This document shows positions 37,044-48,892 of a stretch of DNA of 64,000 nucleotides, in pieces. A program made the translations under genes and the position numbers. Where the stretch lies: contig NC_079504.1 in assembly GCF_030052815.1 (NCBI RefSeq), positions 84,632,249 through 84,696,248 on the forward strand, in the 5' to 3' direction. The number at the start of each line of letters is the position of its first letter. Position 1 is the stretch's first letter. The notes under the pieces were generated by a model. It did not search any database. It was not told where the DNA came from and was given only the letters and a program-made list of their open reading frames with translations. The stretch is from Hevea brasiliensis (lineage: Eukaryota > Streptophyta > Magnoliopsida > Malpighiales > Euphorbiaceae).

Positions 37044-40000
37044 TGTAATACCCCTATTTGCATAGCCTGGTATATTTTACTATTTCAGTGACCGGTGTCA
37101 GTCCGGACAATTAAAGGGATTAGAACCACACTTAAAACAACTAGATAAGCCCTAAACACAAATAATTAGTAATTGTTAATTAGTTAAGTATAAATAAGAA
37201 AAACAGAACATAAGAAGTTAAATGAGCCGAGAGTCACAGCGATGGGTGATCTTCACGGGAAGGATTGCGAAATCGATTTAAACTCAAATTTCGAATTGTA
37301 AAATGTGACGCTGCGGTCCTTAGGACTATTATGAACATAGTGGAAAAGAGAAAATCATGAAAAAGAATTGTTAAGCTAGTCAAATAATTAGGTCAGGGAG
37401 CTGGAAGAAATATTGAATTATTTGCAAACCGGGTTAAACCAGTAAGGGGCAATTTGGTCAATTGACCCCGAGAGCTGACTCCTGACCTAACTGTCAAATA
37501 AAATCGGAGAAAAGAAAATTTCGGAGTCCGGAATTAAATTAAAGAACTAATGAAAAAACAAATAGAAAAAAAAAAGAAAAAGAAAAAGTAAAAAAGTGAT
37601 GACATCATCATGCATGACATAATGCATGACATAATAAATTTAATTTTAAATTTTGAAAAGTGGGATAATTATCTACTTAAGTGACCAAAAAAAAAAAAAG
37701 GAATTAAATTAAAACAAAATTCATTTTTAGGTCTTCTTCATCCATATTGCCGTAGCTCTCCCTTGGTCACTCTCTCATTTTCTTTCTTGAAACCTCCATG
37801 GAAGCTTGACTCAAGCTTCATAAACCCTAACCTAGCCATAATTTCCCTAAGGTTTCTTGAGTAAATATTGTCCTTGAACCTTGATTCATCTATTGACAAC
37901 AAAAAAAAAAAAAAAGAAGAAAGGAAGAAGTTGAAGAGGTGAAAAAAATTCTGCATAAAGGTTAGTAATCTAAACTTTTAATTGCTAGTTTAATTATTAT
38001 GCTTATGGTTGAATAAACTTAGAAATTATGGAAAATGGAAAAGAAAACAATTGTTAGAGGACTAAACATGAATTTTGGCCAGCCATGATACCTTGAAGTT
38101 TTGATATGTTCAATTTAATTTAGACATGAATTTGACATTGATTAAGGTTGAATATGTGGTTAGTGTAGTAAATTGGGTATGAATTAATCAATTGTGTAAA
38201 TTAGGGTTTGGCATCTAGGGTTTTAGAGACAAAAATGTGAGAATAGGTCAAATGGTGTTTTTGACCTTGTTTGAAATGAAAAATGATCATTTGTGACCAA
38301 TTGAGATGTGTTGAAAGTGTTAGAGGTGAGTTTAAATTCGGATTGAAAATGGTCATGCTGGAGGCAGTAGGATCAAGGTCCCTTTGAGGGACCAAAACTG
38401 AAAATTTACAAGTTCAATTGGTATGAGACCAATTGGGAATGAAAATAGACACAAAATGGAACATTTTTCATTCAGGAATCATGCCCAAAAAGTGACCAAA
38501 CCTAGTGAACAAATTGACCAAATCCGGATTTATGCAGTCTGACCTGTACAAAAATGACCAAATGAATAGTGTTTGTTCATTTGGCCATAACTTGGACTAG
38601 GCAGGTCTAAATGACCTGAAAGTTTACCAGTGGAAAGCTGAGATATAGATCTAAAACTTTCATGCAGAACACAAACTCAAATTATGCCCTTAACCAAGTC
38701 ATTTGGCCACCCAAAGTTGGTGACCTAAAACTGCCAGAACCAGTTTGGTGCCCAGAAATCTGGGTTAAGTCCAATCCGGCAGCCATGATTCAAATGGCTT
38801 TAACTTGAGCTACAAAACTTCAAATGTAGTGATTCAAAAAGAAGAATAAAGTTAAGACAATAGGGAACATTTTCTATGAAGAAAGTTTTGCTAAATTCTA
38901 AGAGAAAAATGACCAATGGAACAGTGTAACTTAAGACACCAAAATTGATAATTTGCAAATTTGCCTAAAAGACTTAGATTTTGAGTAAACAACCAAAACC
39001 AATAAATTTAGTAACCAAAATGTGGTATACGGGTGAAGTTGGAATTTCCATACCTATTAACCCTTAGAAAGTCAACAAATTGACTTGAATAGTATTGTGA
39101 ATAGTAACTCGAAACACAAATTTTAAAGAACGTCAAGTTTAGCACATTAAAGTTAGGTAAAAGTAAATTTAAATTTATTTTTGGATTTGTGCTAAGTTAT
39201 GATGCTAAAACACTTTGAAACTGTGTGTTTCAGTGGAAAAGAATACCGGGAAGGAACCCAAAGTGTCGAGTCAAGGCCAAAAGGCGACTCATATAAGGTT
39301 TGTGCATAACGTAGAATTTCTATAAATTTTCTTCTGTATATTGTTTTGAATAATTTGAAATATTGAATTGTGACATCATTGTGATGAAATATTTATTATG
39401 CTTTTGATTTAAATTGTTGAAAGTTATTTGTGTATATTTGAAATGGCAATGTTTAGTAAATTATTAAGATAAGTTTTGAAACCACAGTGTCATGACCATA
39501 TATTTGAACACCTCACTAGCATGACTAGTGGGGGTAATCAGTTTCGAATTTTGATTCTTTCTCTGGCTGAAGTGCTGAGGTGTGTGCTAGTAGAAGAAGA
39601 AATTGAATGGATATCCATATATTTGAGCTAGCTAGCCTTGTGATGTGACTTCTCTTTAGCCTCTGGCTATTGAGATTATATTTGTTTCGAATGGCATGAT
39701 ATAACTGTGGGTTTTATGAAATTGGTTTTGATACTTCGAAATGAAATTGTTTGGATTAAAATCTCAAAATTCATGTTTTGGATTAAAATCTCATAATTCA
39801 TGTTTTGTATTTAATTCTCATGTTCAGTCCAATTTTTGAATAAATATGATTTAAATTCTGCATAAAGATTATTTTAGTATGTTGTGCACCACTGAGTCCT
39901 ATTATTCAGCAATGGCTGTTATTACTGTCGCAGATTTAGAGAGTAGAGGAGCAGCAGACTGAGCTGCTGAGGATTGAGGAGCTACCTGCTTGAAGTTATC

Positions 40001-40605
40001 GGGTATATTTTATAGCCTGATTGTAAAAATTTATTTTGATGTATGTAATGTATGTAAATGTATGGACATGTAAAATTGGTCTTGAGCAGCTTGTATAAAG
40101 TTTGTAATAAATTTTAGTTTGAATTTCTTTTAATGTAAATTTTTGTAATATGAATGGAAGTATTTTGTTTTAAATTGAATAAAATTGATTAATGATATTT
40201 TGATGATTGTTGAATATTGAAAATTATGGATTTGATTTTTTAGAAATTGATAAATGATGTTGAAATTGATTGGGATGGTTGTGAATTTGAAGAAGTTGTT
40301 GAGACAAATTATTGGAAGTTTTTTTTTTTAGGTATTTGAAGAACTGTTTTCTCAAAATATAGACGGCACTCTGCTGAAATTTTTATAAAATTTGTGGAAA
40401 AATAAAATGGGACAAAAATATTTTTACCAGTTTTAAAACTTTGAATAAATGATTTTAATACCTATTAGAAAATGCTCACCACTTATAAAAGTAAGAAAAT
40501 TGTCCCTTGTAGGGTACTTAATAAGTTATCGGTAGGTGAAGTTTGGTAGTTCATTAGGTATTCTACGGGATCATGTTATGCCTTACAGAGTGGTAAGGTG
40601 TGACA
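37044..40605 (+). repeat. E2 5' LTR (3562 bp, family A)
   Basis: Begins TGTAATACCCCTATTTGC and ends GGTGTGACA. Its conserved hairpin is at 39886-39910 (CTGAGT/ATTCAG, one G-U-type pair). A 27-bp tandem duplication (39753-39779 and 39780-39806) is absent from the 3' LTR, so the equal LTR lengths are coincidental. The promoter should lie here (U3), but I could not place a TATA box with confidence in such AT-rich DNA. Confidence 0.95.
39753..39806 (+). repeat. 27-bp tandem duplication in E2 5' LTR
   Basis: Two units beginning GGATTAAAATCTCA differ at one base. The E2 3' LTR has a single unit at the matching position, so the duplication arose after insertion. Confidence 0.85.
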
Positions 40606-40613
40606 TGTTTTAG

Positions 40614-40625
40614 TGGTATCAGAGC
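40614..40625 (+). other. E2 primer binding site (tRNA-iMet)
   Basis: TGGTATCAGAGC, exact complement of the plant initiator tRNA-Met 3' end, 8 bp after the LTR end CA at 40605. About 170 bp of non-coding leader follow before gag. Confidence 0.95.
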
Positions 40626-40795
40626 AAAATTTTTGAAGTATGTTTTAACTTATGAATTTGTGTCTTTTCTTTGATAAGTACAACTGCTCATTGTCCTTAT
40701 TTGTTACATATAGTGCATTACATCATAAATATGAACTAACGTAGGGAAATCTCCTTGTGTTATTTGTTCAGGAGATACCCTAACTTCAGGCTGAA

Positions 40796-41885
40796 ATGGA
40801 AGAAGGGGATCGTTCAGGCGAGCAATCTGTTGAAGCTAAGGCATAAGGGGAAGCCCCAGCTCTACAAAATGTCAGTGGATCAGTAGCACCAGCCCCACAA
40901 ATGCCGCAGTTTCCAGCACAGTTTACACAGTAGATGGCGGCAATGTTTCAACAAATTGCTGGGGGTATGCCTGCTCAAGCTCCACCCCAACCACCTGTGG
41001 TACAACCACTACCTCCAGCCAGACAGTATGATAAGTTATTAAAGTATGGGGCTATAGAATTTAAGGGTACAGTGGACCCTTTAGAGGCAGAGCAATGGCT
41101 TGAAAGGATGGATAGAGTGTTTAAGATGTTGCACTGCACAGATGAGTTGAAATTTGAATACTCCGTATCGCTACTGTAAGGGGATACATATGATTGGTGG
41201 AAGACCATTCCCCACAACTTGGCTGAACCACCAGTACTGACCTGGGATGACTTCATCAAAGAGTTCAGACAGAAATACGTCCCAGATGCATATGTTGATA
41301 AAAAATTGCAAGAATTTTTAAGCCTAAAACAAGGGAACAGATCAGTGGCAGAGTATGAGAGGGAGTTCTCCCACTTAAGCCACTATGCTAGGAGTCTCCT
41401 TTCTACCAGCAAGGAAAGGTGCAAGAGATTTGAGATGGGTTTGAAGCCTAGTGTGAGGATGTAAGTAGTGGGATTCAGACACAGCAACTTCTTTGAGCTC
41501 ATCTCTCAAGCACTTGAGCTAGAAAGAATTGAAATAGAAGCGACCCCAGTAAAAGAAAAATTAGATAAGGCTAAGAAATCAGAAAAAGATAAGGGGGAAA
41601 AGTGAGTAGAGCCAAGTTTTGGTGGTACCTCTGTGAAGAGGAAGAAATTTGGTGGACCTAGCAGAGGTCGAGGTGGAAGATTTGGAAGGGGCAGATTCTC
41701 TAGACAGAGACCCCCTAGGTCTAGTCAGCAGTCAAGCAGGGATTCATATCCTGCCCGCCCCTGTGAGACTTGTGACAAAATTCATGGGGAAGAATGCTAT
41801 TGGGCAATAGGAGCCTCTTTTAACTGTGGATGCAAGGGCCATCTAGCTAAAGATTGCACCAGTGCTCCTAGATTCGGTCCAACTC
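40796..41885 (+). pseudogene. gag: E2 gag, 5' part, with in-frame stops
   Basis: The start ATG at 40796 reads MEEGDRSGEQSVE. A Pro/Gln-rich N-terminus follows, then the gag core (YDKLLKYGAIEFKGTVDPLE; DWWKTIPHN; VAEYEREFSHLSHYA), a Lys-rich linker, an Arg/Gly-rich patch and the knuckle region (SFNCGCKGHLAKDC, first Cys changed to Ser). All of this is one frame. Stops lie at 40844, 40931, 41177, 41462 and 41603; those at 40931, 41177 and 41462 look like CAG or CAA to TAG or TAA. The frame is cut at 41885 by solo LTR B and resumes at 45277 in the RSIQSPA region. Confidence 0.9.
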
Positions 41886-44800
41886 TGTACATCCCCGCTG
41901 TACGTGTTCTGTACGTTCAATTGCTCCAGTAGTCAAATAACAGTCCAGGCAAGTCAGTATGTCTGGAACTACATTTCAGTGATAGTGAACAGACATATAA
42001 TGATGAAATAAATAAAAAGAAAATACAAGAAAAATCAAACAAAAATGAAAGAGAGAAAATGAAGCTAAGTTAAACGAGCCGGCACCGTAGCGATGGGTGA
42101 CCGCACCGGGAAGGCCGTTGCCGACCCCAAAACCGCAGGAAACCCTCTGAATTTAATTTTGAGACACAGATAAAGGTTTATTGAAATGTAATTGACACTA
42201 GAAATATCAAAGAAAAATTAATAAATTAGTACAAAGAAAAATGAAAAATCGAGAAACAGACAAAAATCGATGTTACCGAAAAATCGGGAATGTAACCCGA
42301 AGTGGGGTATTTTGGTCATTTGACACCTAATGTTGCCTTTTGACCTCAATGTCCATTAAAAATAAATGATATTACACCTTAGAAATGACATGAAAAATTA
42401 AATTATGATACATTATGTAAATTGTGAAAGAAAAGAGGTAAATGTGTAAATAAAGGAACCTTAACCTAATTAAACATTAAACAACTCATAAGTGCTCCAC
42501 TAACTATATTATAAACTACATAAAATAAGCATTAGTGGGCAGAATTGGGTCATCTTCAACCTTGAGAAAACCTTGCCGTAAATCCTCTCAAAGTCCTCCA
42601 TGGCCACCATGCATGGAGCTTTCTCTCTCCATCATCAAGCCCTCATTTCCACTTCCTTCCTTCATTAAAGCTTGCATACTCACCTTGGGGAAGATATTGG
42701 CAGTAAGAAAAACAAGATTTGGTGAGGTTTGAAGGAAGCTTTCAAGTGGTAAGTGTCCAAAATCCCTCCCTTGCTTTAGTAAAGCTTGTGTTTAGGTTGA
42801 GGTGAGTGTTTTGGTGAAGAGAAATAAAAGAAATAGTGAGAAATGGACTTGTCCATTTTTGGCAGCCATGAACCCTTGTTGAGCTTGAGTTATTTTTACT
42901 TCTAATGAATGAAAATGAAGGTTGATTGATTCAAATGAAAGTTAGAGTAAGTTTGTGCACAAGTATGTACATGTAGTGTTTAGATTAAAGGTGTGAAATG
43001 GAACCTTGAAGCCTTGAGCAAACTGCCATGTTTGGCAGCCCCTAATAGCATGAATTTGTGTGTGAATATATGTTTATTAATGATATATGTTAATGTCAAT
43101 TTGTGGGCAGCAAGTGTAAGTGATGTTGAAGTATGAATATGTTGAAGTATATGTGTAATATTAACATTGAAGTATGTTGAATTTTGGTGGAAGTGAATGT
43201 TGAACTTAATAATGGATTGTGTGCATTGAGCACTTGAACATTCTGCCCAGAATTGTTGCTGAAATTGTGTACAATATATGTATAGAAGTGTTGTTGATTG
43301 AATATTGTAATAATGAGGAGGAGAAGGAACATTAAATTGGAAGTGTATGAGCTTTGTGCAGGTTATGTATTGAAGGCAGCACCTAAATGAGGCCATAAGT
43401 GCCAAACTATGAACCCAATTGGTATGAGGCCAATATGGGGTGAAACTAGACACCAAATAGGCCAACTTTCATGTAGAAAGGTTGCCAAAATTCTGCCTAG
43501 AAACTGACCTTAAAAAGTGACCAAATCCGGATTAGTGCATTTGAGGCCTGAAAACTGACCATTTGGGCAGCAGTTAGTGTTTAGGCCATAACTCACTCAA
43601 AACAGGTCCAATTGACCTGAAATTTTGACCATGAATAGTTAAGACCTATATCTACAAGTCTTATGAAGACACCAAAGCCCAGAAATGACCAGAACCAAGT
43701 CAAATGGCTTGCACAAGTTCGGGCACAAAAACTGCCGAACCAAAAGTGACCTAAAAATTGACCAAATTGTGCACTAAAAGTGCAATCTGTCCAGCTTTAG
43801 CAAATTGACCATATCTTGGTCTACACAACTCGGAATGACCTGAAATTTTGCCCCGCGTGCAATAAGACATAGAGCTACAATTTTGCTTCTTTGACCAGAA
43901 GCTAAAAAACAAAGGAAATAGGACTTTAAGCTAGACCAATCTAGCACACAAAAATTGAGAATTTGACATTTTGCATACAATGATGCTTGAAGCATTTTGG
44001 CAATGAATGCCAACTTGTAAAAATGGTAAATTGCACTATATTGGCAGCATATTGAGATATAAATTGTGACATATTGATGCTAGAAACAACTTATCCATAT
44101 TACCTAAAAAGGTCAACATATGCATTGACTTGTGAATTATATAATAGTTAGTAAACTCCAAAAATTGAAGAATTAAACAATTAATTAATAATGTGCCCTA
44201 GTTTGCCTAGTTGACTAGTATGAATAGGTTGGCATGCCAATAGGATTCTGACAGCTGTTTTGTAAATGGCTTTATGCCATACTGTGTTTTTACGGCCTAT
44301 TGTGCCGCACTGTGACTTTAATAGCCTACAGCTATACATATTGTGCATTTATTTTTGGCTTATCGCCAGATTGACTATATGGCTTTTTAGCCACGCTATT
44401 TGCACACTGGGAGACACTTTGTGACCGATGGTGTGACGGCCCGAGGTATTAAGTACCAAGTGCCAGTATATCTGTTTATCCAGTCTGATCAGTATATAGG
44501 CTACACGGGCAGTAATTCAAGTACTATTAAATTCAAATACCTAAATCCAATCTACTGACATACAGCACCACCAAAAATTTGTAAACACTTTATTTACTTT
44601 ATTTTAGTGTATATTTCTTTACATTTGGCACCACTAAGCAAAATTGCTTAGCGCGTTGCTTTTGTAACGCGTAGGTATTGGAGACACAGCTGGGGAGCCC
44701 AGCAGAACTACTACCGGGTGAGACATTAGATCTACACAGGAGTCCAGAGTCATCTGCACTGTATTGCATACATGGTAGGACTTAGGATATCTTGTATTTT

Positions 44801-45276
44801 GTACTATTGTTGTATATTTGAAATTTGGCCTTGTATTTTGTAATATTATGAAAGCTTTAAAGTTTGTAATATTTTGTACATATTAAATAACATGGAGATT
44901 TTCTGTATATATTTAAATTATTATGGACTGTATTATGGAACTGTTTAATGACTGTAAAAGTCTATTGACTTTACTGAGAAATAGAGACTGTGAAATATTT
45001 GAGATTTTGATATCATAATATTAAACTATTTTCAACAGGTTGGAAGGACAGTTTGTCCTAATTATAGACGGCACCTTGCCAAATTTTTATTACCAATCTT
45101 GAAACACTAATTTTAACAAAGTATGACAATAGTATCAACATGATATGAATATTATGTAAATGACTTCTTAAAATCAAATTGAGTTCAAGAAATGAGATAA
45201 TCATAGACTAGGTGTTCCGGCACGCCGTGTAGCATGCCTTGCTCAGCTATACTGTAGACGGGTGAGGGGTGTTACA
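41886..45276 (+). repeat. Solo LTR B inside E2 gag (3391 bp, family B)
   Basis: Starts TGTACATCCCC and ends GGGGTGTTACA, with no internal coding region. The flanks AACTC (41881-41885) and AGCTC (45277-45281) are a 5-bp duplication with one change; removing it restores GGTCCAGCTCCTAC as in E1. It carries the palindrome TTGGCATGCCAA (44229-44240), a train of five mini-hairpins (44266-44393) and the conserved hairpin (44628-44653). The antisense ORF at 42980-43465 has no counterpart and is not a gene. Confidence 0.93.
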
Positions 45277-45428
45277 AGCTCCTACAACTTCAGAACGATC
45301 TATTCAGAGTCCTGCTCGCAGAGGTTCACAATCAATTGGCAGAGGAAGAGGCAAAGGTAGAGCCTTTGCTTGAGTCAGAATGCTATTGGTCGATCGGCTG
45401 AGGAAGTGCTTCAGCCAGAGTTTATACG
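45277..45428 (+). pseudogene. gag: E2 gag C-terminal tail
   Basis: Resumes the gag frame after the solo LTR: RSIQSPARRGSQSIGRGRGK, a Gly/Arg-rich tail like that of E1 (541-640). A stop and a frame change near 45371-45428 separate it from the protease frame. Confidence 0.75.
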
Positions 45429-48400
45429 ATGAGACAGCGAGAAGAGGTTAAGACTTCTGATGTTGTAGCTGGTACATTCTCTATCTCTGATCAAGAAGTA
45501 TTTGTGTTGTTTGATCCTGGTTCAACCCACTCGTATGTTAGTGCTAGCATAGTTAGTTCACTTGCTATTCTGTGTGTCAAAATGAGTTTTAAAGTGCTAG
45601 TAACTAATCCATTAGGACAAGAGGTTCGGGTCAACAGAATCTATAGAGACTGTTCTTTGGTGATCCAAGGACATGTTTTTCTATCAGATTTGATTGAAAT
45701 GCCCTTCAGAGATTATGATATTATTTTGGGCATAGATTGGTTAGCCAGGCATCACGCCATGATTGACTGTAGACTGAAGACAGTCACGTTTGGTCTCCCT
45801 CTGTACGGTGATGTGGTAATACATGGGGAGAGGCATTTACTACCATCAAACATAATTTCGGCTGCACTAGCCAGAAGGATGATCAGAAAGGAGTGTGAAG
45901 CATACTTGGCACATGTGATAGACACTCAAGTGGGGAGTCCAGCACTGAGGGACATCCCTATGGTATGTGACTTTCCGGATGTGTTTCCTGATGAATTGCC
46001 AGGATTACCTCCAGAAAGAGAGGTGCAGTTTGAGATTGATGTTATACCTGGTGTGGACCCAATTTCCATAACACTATATAGAATGGCTCCAGCAGAATTG
46101 AAAGAGTTGAAAGTGCAGTTGCAAGAGCTGCTTGACAAGCTCTTTATTCGCCCTAGTGTGTCACCTTGGGGAGTGCCAGTGTTGTTTGTAAAGAAGAAGG
46201 ATGGCACTCTCCGGTTATGCATTGACTATCGGCAGTTGACTAAGGTGACAATAAAGAATAGATATCCTTTGCCCTGCATTAATGACTTGTTTGATTAATT
46301 GAGGGGTGCAGCTGTGTTCTCCAAAATTAACCTGAGATCAGGTTATTATCAGCTGAAAGTACAAGAGTAGAGTATCCTTAAAACTGCCTTCAGAACCCGT
46401 TATGGCCATTATGAGTTCTTAGTCATGCCATTCGGGTTAACTAATGCTCCGGCTGCTTTTATGGATCTGATGAACACTATCTTCAGACCATACCTCGATC
46501 AGTTTGTTGTGGTATTCATAGATGATATATTGATCTATTTGAGGAGTGCAGAAGAGCATGATAAACATCTACGGATTGTACTGCAGACTTTGAGGGAGAA
46601 ACAGCTATATGCCAAATTGTCGAAATGTGAATTTTGGCTGAAAGAAGTATCTTTCTTGAGGCATGTAGTATCAGTAGAGGGCATCAAGGTAGATCTAAGT
46701 AAGATAGAAGCTATCCTTAATTGGAGGCCACCCAGAAATATCACGGAGATTCACAGTTTTCTGGGTTTAGCTGGATACTACCGTCTATTTGTGAAGGGAT
46801 TCTCTCTATTGGCATCTCCATTGACCAAGTTACTTCGAAAAGATGTGAAATTTCAGTGGACGGATAAATGCCAGCAGAGTTTTGATGAATTAAAGAGATG
46901 TCTAACTCAAGCTCTAGTCTTGACTTTACCTACTCTGGGTAAAGAATATACAGTTTATAGTGATGCTTCTCACAATGGGTTAGGCTGCGTGTTGATGCAA
47001 GATCGAAATGTCATTGCCTATGCATCACGCCAGCTGAAACCGCATGAGAGGAATTATCCAACACATGATTTGGAGCTTGCAGCTATAGTGTTTGCCCTTA
47101 AGATCTGGAGACACTATTTGTATGGGGAGAAGTGCTACATCTACACAGATCATGAGAGTTTGAAGTACTTGGGCACTCAAAAAGAGTTGAATTTGAGACA
47201 GAAGAGATGGTTAGAGTTGATAAAAGACTATGATTGTCTAATAGACTATCAGCCAAGGAAAGCTAATGTAGTGGCTGACGCCTTAAGTAACAAGACTATG
47301 GCAAGTCTATGGGTTACTCCTTTGTCTATGGTACATGAGTTGAGATCATTACATGCCAGCTTAGAGATTAATGATGAAGGGCAGACAGTAGTTGCATGGC
47401 ATGTACAGCCAGTGTTGATTGATCAGATCAGAATGGCTGCTCAGAATGATCAGAAGTATCAGAAGCTGTTGGAAGAAGTCAGGCAGGGCAAGAAACCAGA
47501 ATTCTCAATAAGAGATGATGGTCTACTCCTACACTAGGGCAGAATGTGTATTCCTAATGATGTTGATTTGAGGAAGATCATTTTGAAGGAAGCACATGAG
47601 TCTCCTTTTGCCATACACCCTGGTGGCACAAAAATGTATAGGGGGCTAAAGGAGCATTATTGGTGGATGGGTATGAAAAGAGATGTGGCAGAGTTTGTTT
47701 CTAAATGCCTAACTTGTCAGCAAGTGAAGGCAGAGCATCAAGTACCCGCTGGGTTGTTACATCCACTATTAGTACCAGAATGGAAATGGGAGAGAATAAC
47801 GATGGATTTTGTGATGGGACTTTTGAGGACACAGAAGAGTCATGATGCAATATGGGTCATTGTTGACAGAGTAACCAAGTCTGCTCATTTTCTTCCAGTT
47901 CGGATGGACTACAGTTTAGAAAGATTGGCCAAGTTGTACATTGATGAGATAGTAAGACTGCATGGAGTGCCAGTATCCATCGTATCAGACAGAGATCCTA
48001 GGTTCACTTCTAGATTCTGGGGTAGTCTTCAGAGAGCCCTAGAAACTAGATTGAACTTCAGTACGGCATTCCACCCACAGACCGATGGCCAGTTGGAGAG
48101 GGTAATACAGATCTTGGAGGACATGCTACAGGCTTGTGTGATTGAGTTTGAGGGCAGTTGGGACACACACTTGCCTTTGATTGAGTTTACTTACAACAAT
48201 AGCTACCAATCAAGCATTGGGATGCCTCCATATGAAGCTTTGTATGGCAGAAAATGTAGAACTCCCCTGTGTTGGGATGAAGTAGGTGAAAGAAAGATGA
48301 TTGGACCCAAAATTATTCAGCAAACTGAAGAGAAAATCAGGATGATCAGAGATCAACTTAAGACTGCATCAGACCGTCAGAAGTCCTACATTGATTTAAA

Positions 48401-48845
48401 GAGAAGAGATATTGAGTATGCAGTGGGTGAGAAAGTATTCCTCAAGGTTTCTCCTTAGAAGAAAATCATGAGATTTGGCAGAAAGGGAAAACTGAGTCCT
48501 CGTTTCATTAGGCCATATGAGGTTCTGGAAAGAGTGGGTCCTTTGGCATATCAATTGGCACTACCTCCAGAGTTGGAGAAGATATATAATGTCTTCCATG
48601 TGTCTATGTTGAGGAGGTATCGATCAGACCCATCTCATGTACTACCAGTAGAAGAGATTGAAGTGAATCCAGACCTCACATATGAGGAAGAATCCATAGA
48701 GATTCTAGCTTATGAGGTGAAGTAGCTACGGAATAAGCAGATACCATTGGTGAAAGTGCTGTGGAACCATCATTCAGGCCAGGAGGCTACTTGGGAACGA
48801 GAGGAGGACATGAGGAGACAGCACCCACAGCTGTTTAGAGACTGA
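45429..48845 (+). pseudogene. pol: E2 pol: protease-RT-RNaseH-integrase-chromodomain with five stops
   Basis: A single frame of 1139 codons. Protease (45429-45830) has [10 protein letters not shown] and [14 protein letters not shown] has [15 protein letters not shown] and FIDD at 46515-46526. RNase H has [10 protein letters not shown] near 46955 and TDHESLKY. Integrase has HHCC near 47598-47720 (KCLTCQQV intact) and D,D,E in ITMDFVM, SDRDPRF and TDGQLERV. The chromodomain lies near 48640-48840 with LRNKQIPLVKVLW. In-frame stops are 46296 TAA, 46368 TAG, 47535 TAG, 48456 TAG and 48723 TAG; the terminal stop is TGA at 48843. The five stops fit C-to-T or G-to-A changes of CAA, CAG or TGG. No frameshift was seen. 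Confidence 0.94.
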
Positions 48846-48877
48846 TTACCAGGTAAAATTTCAAGACGAAATTTATT

Positions 48878-48892
48878 TTAAGGGAGGAGAAT
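48878..48892 (+). other. E2 polypurine tract
   Basis: A purine run (AAGGGAGGAGAAT after a T-run) directly before the LTR start TGTAATACCCC at 48893. Confidence 0.82.

Noticed and set aside
42980..43465. 161-codon open frame on the minus strand
   Set aside because: It lies antisense inside solo LTR B, shows low-complexity His/Leu/Thr-rich codons and no known domain, and is not kept in related LTRs.
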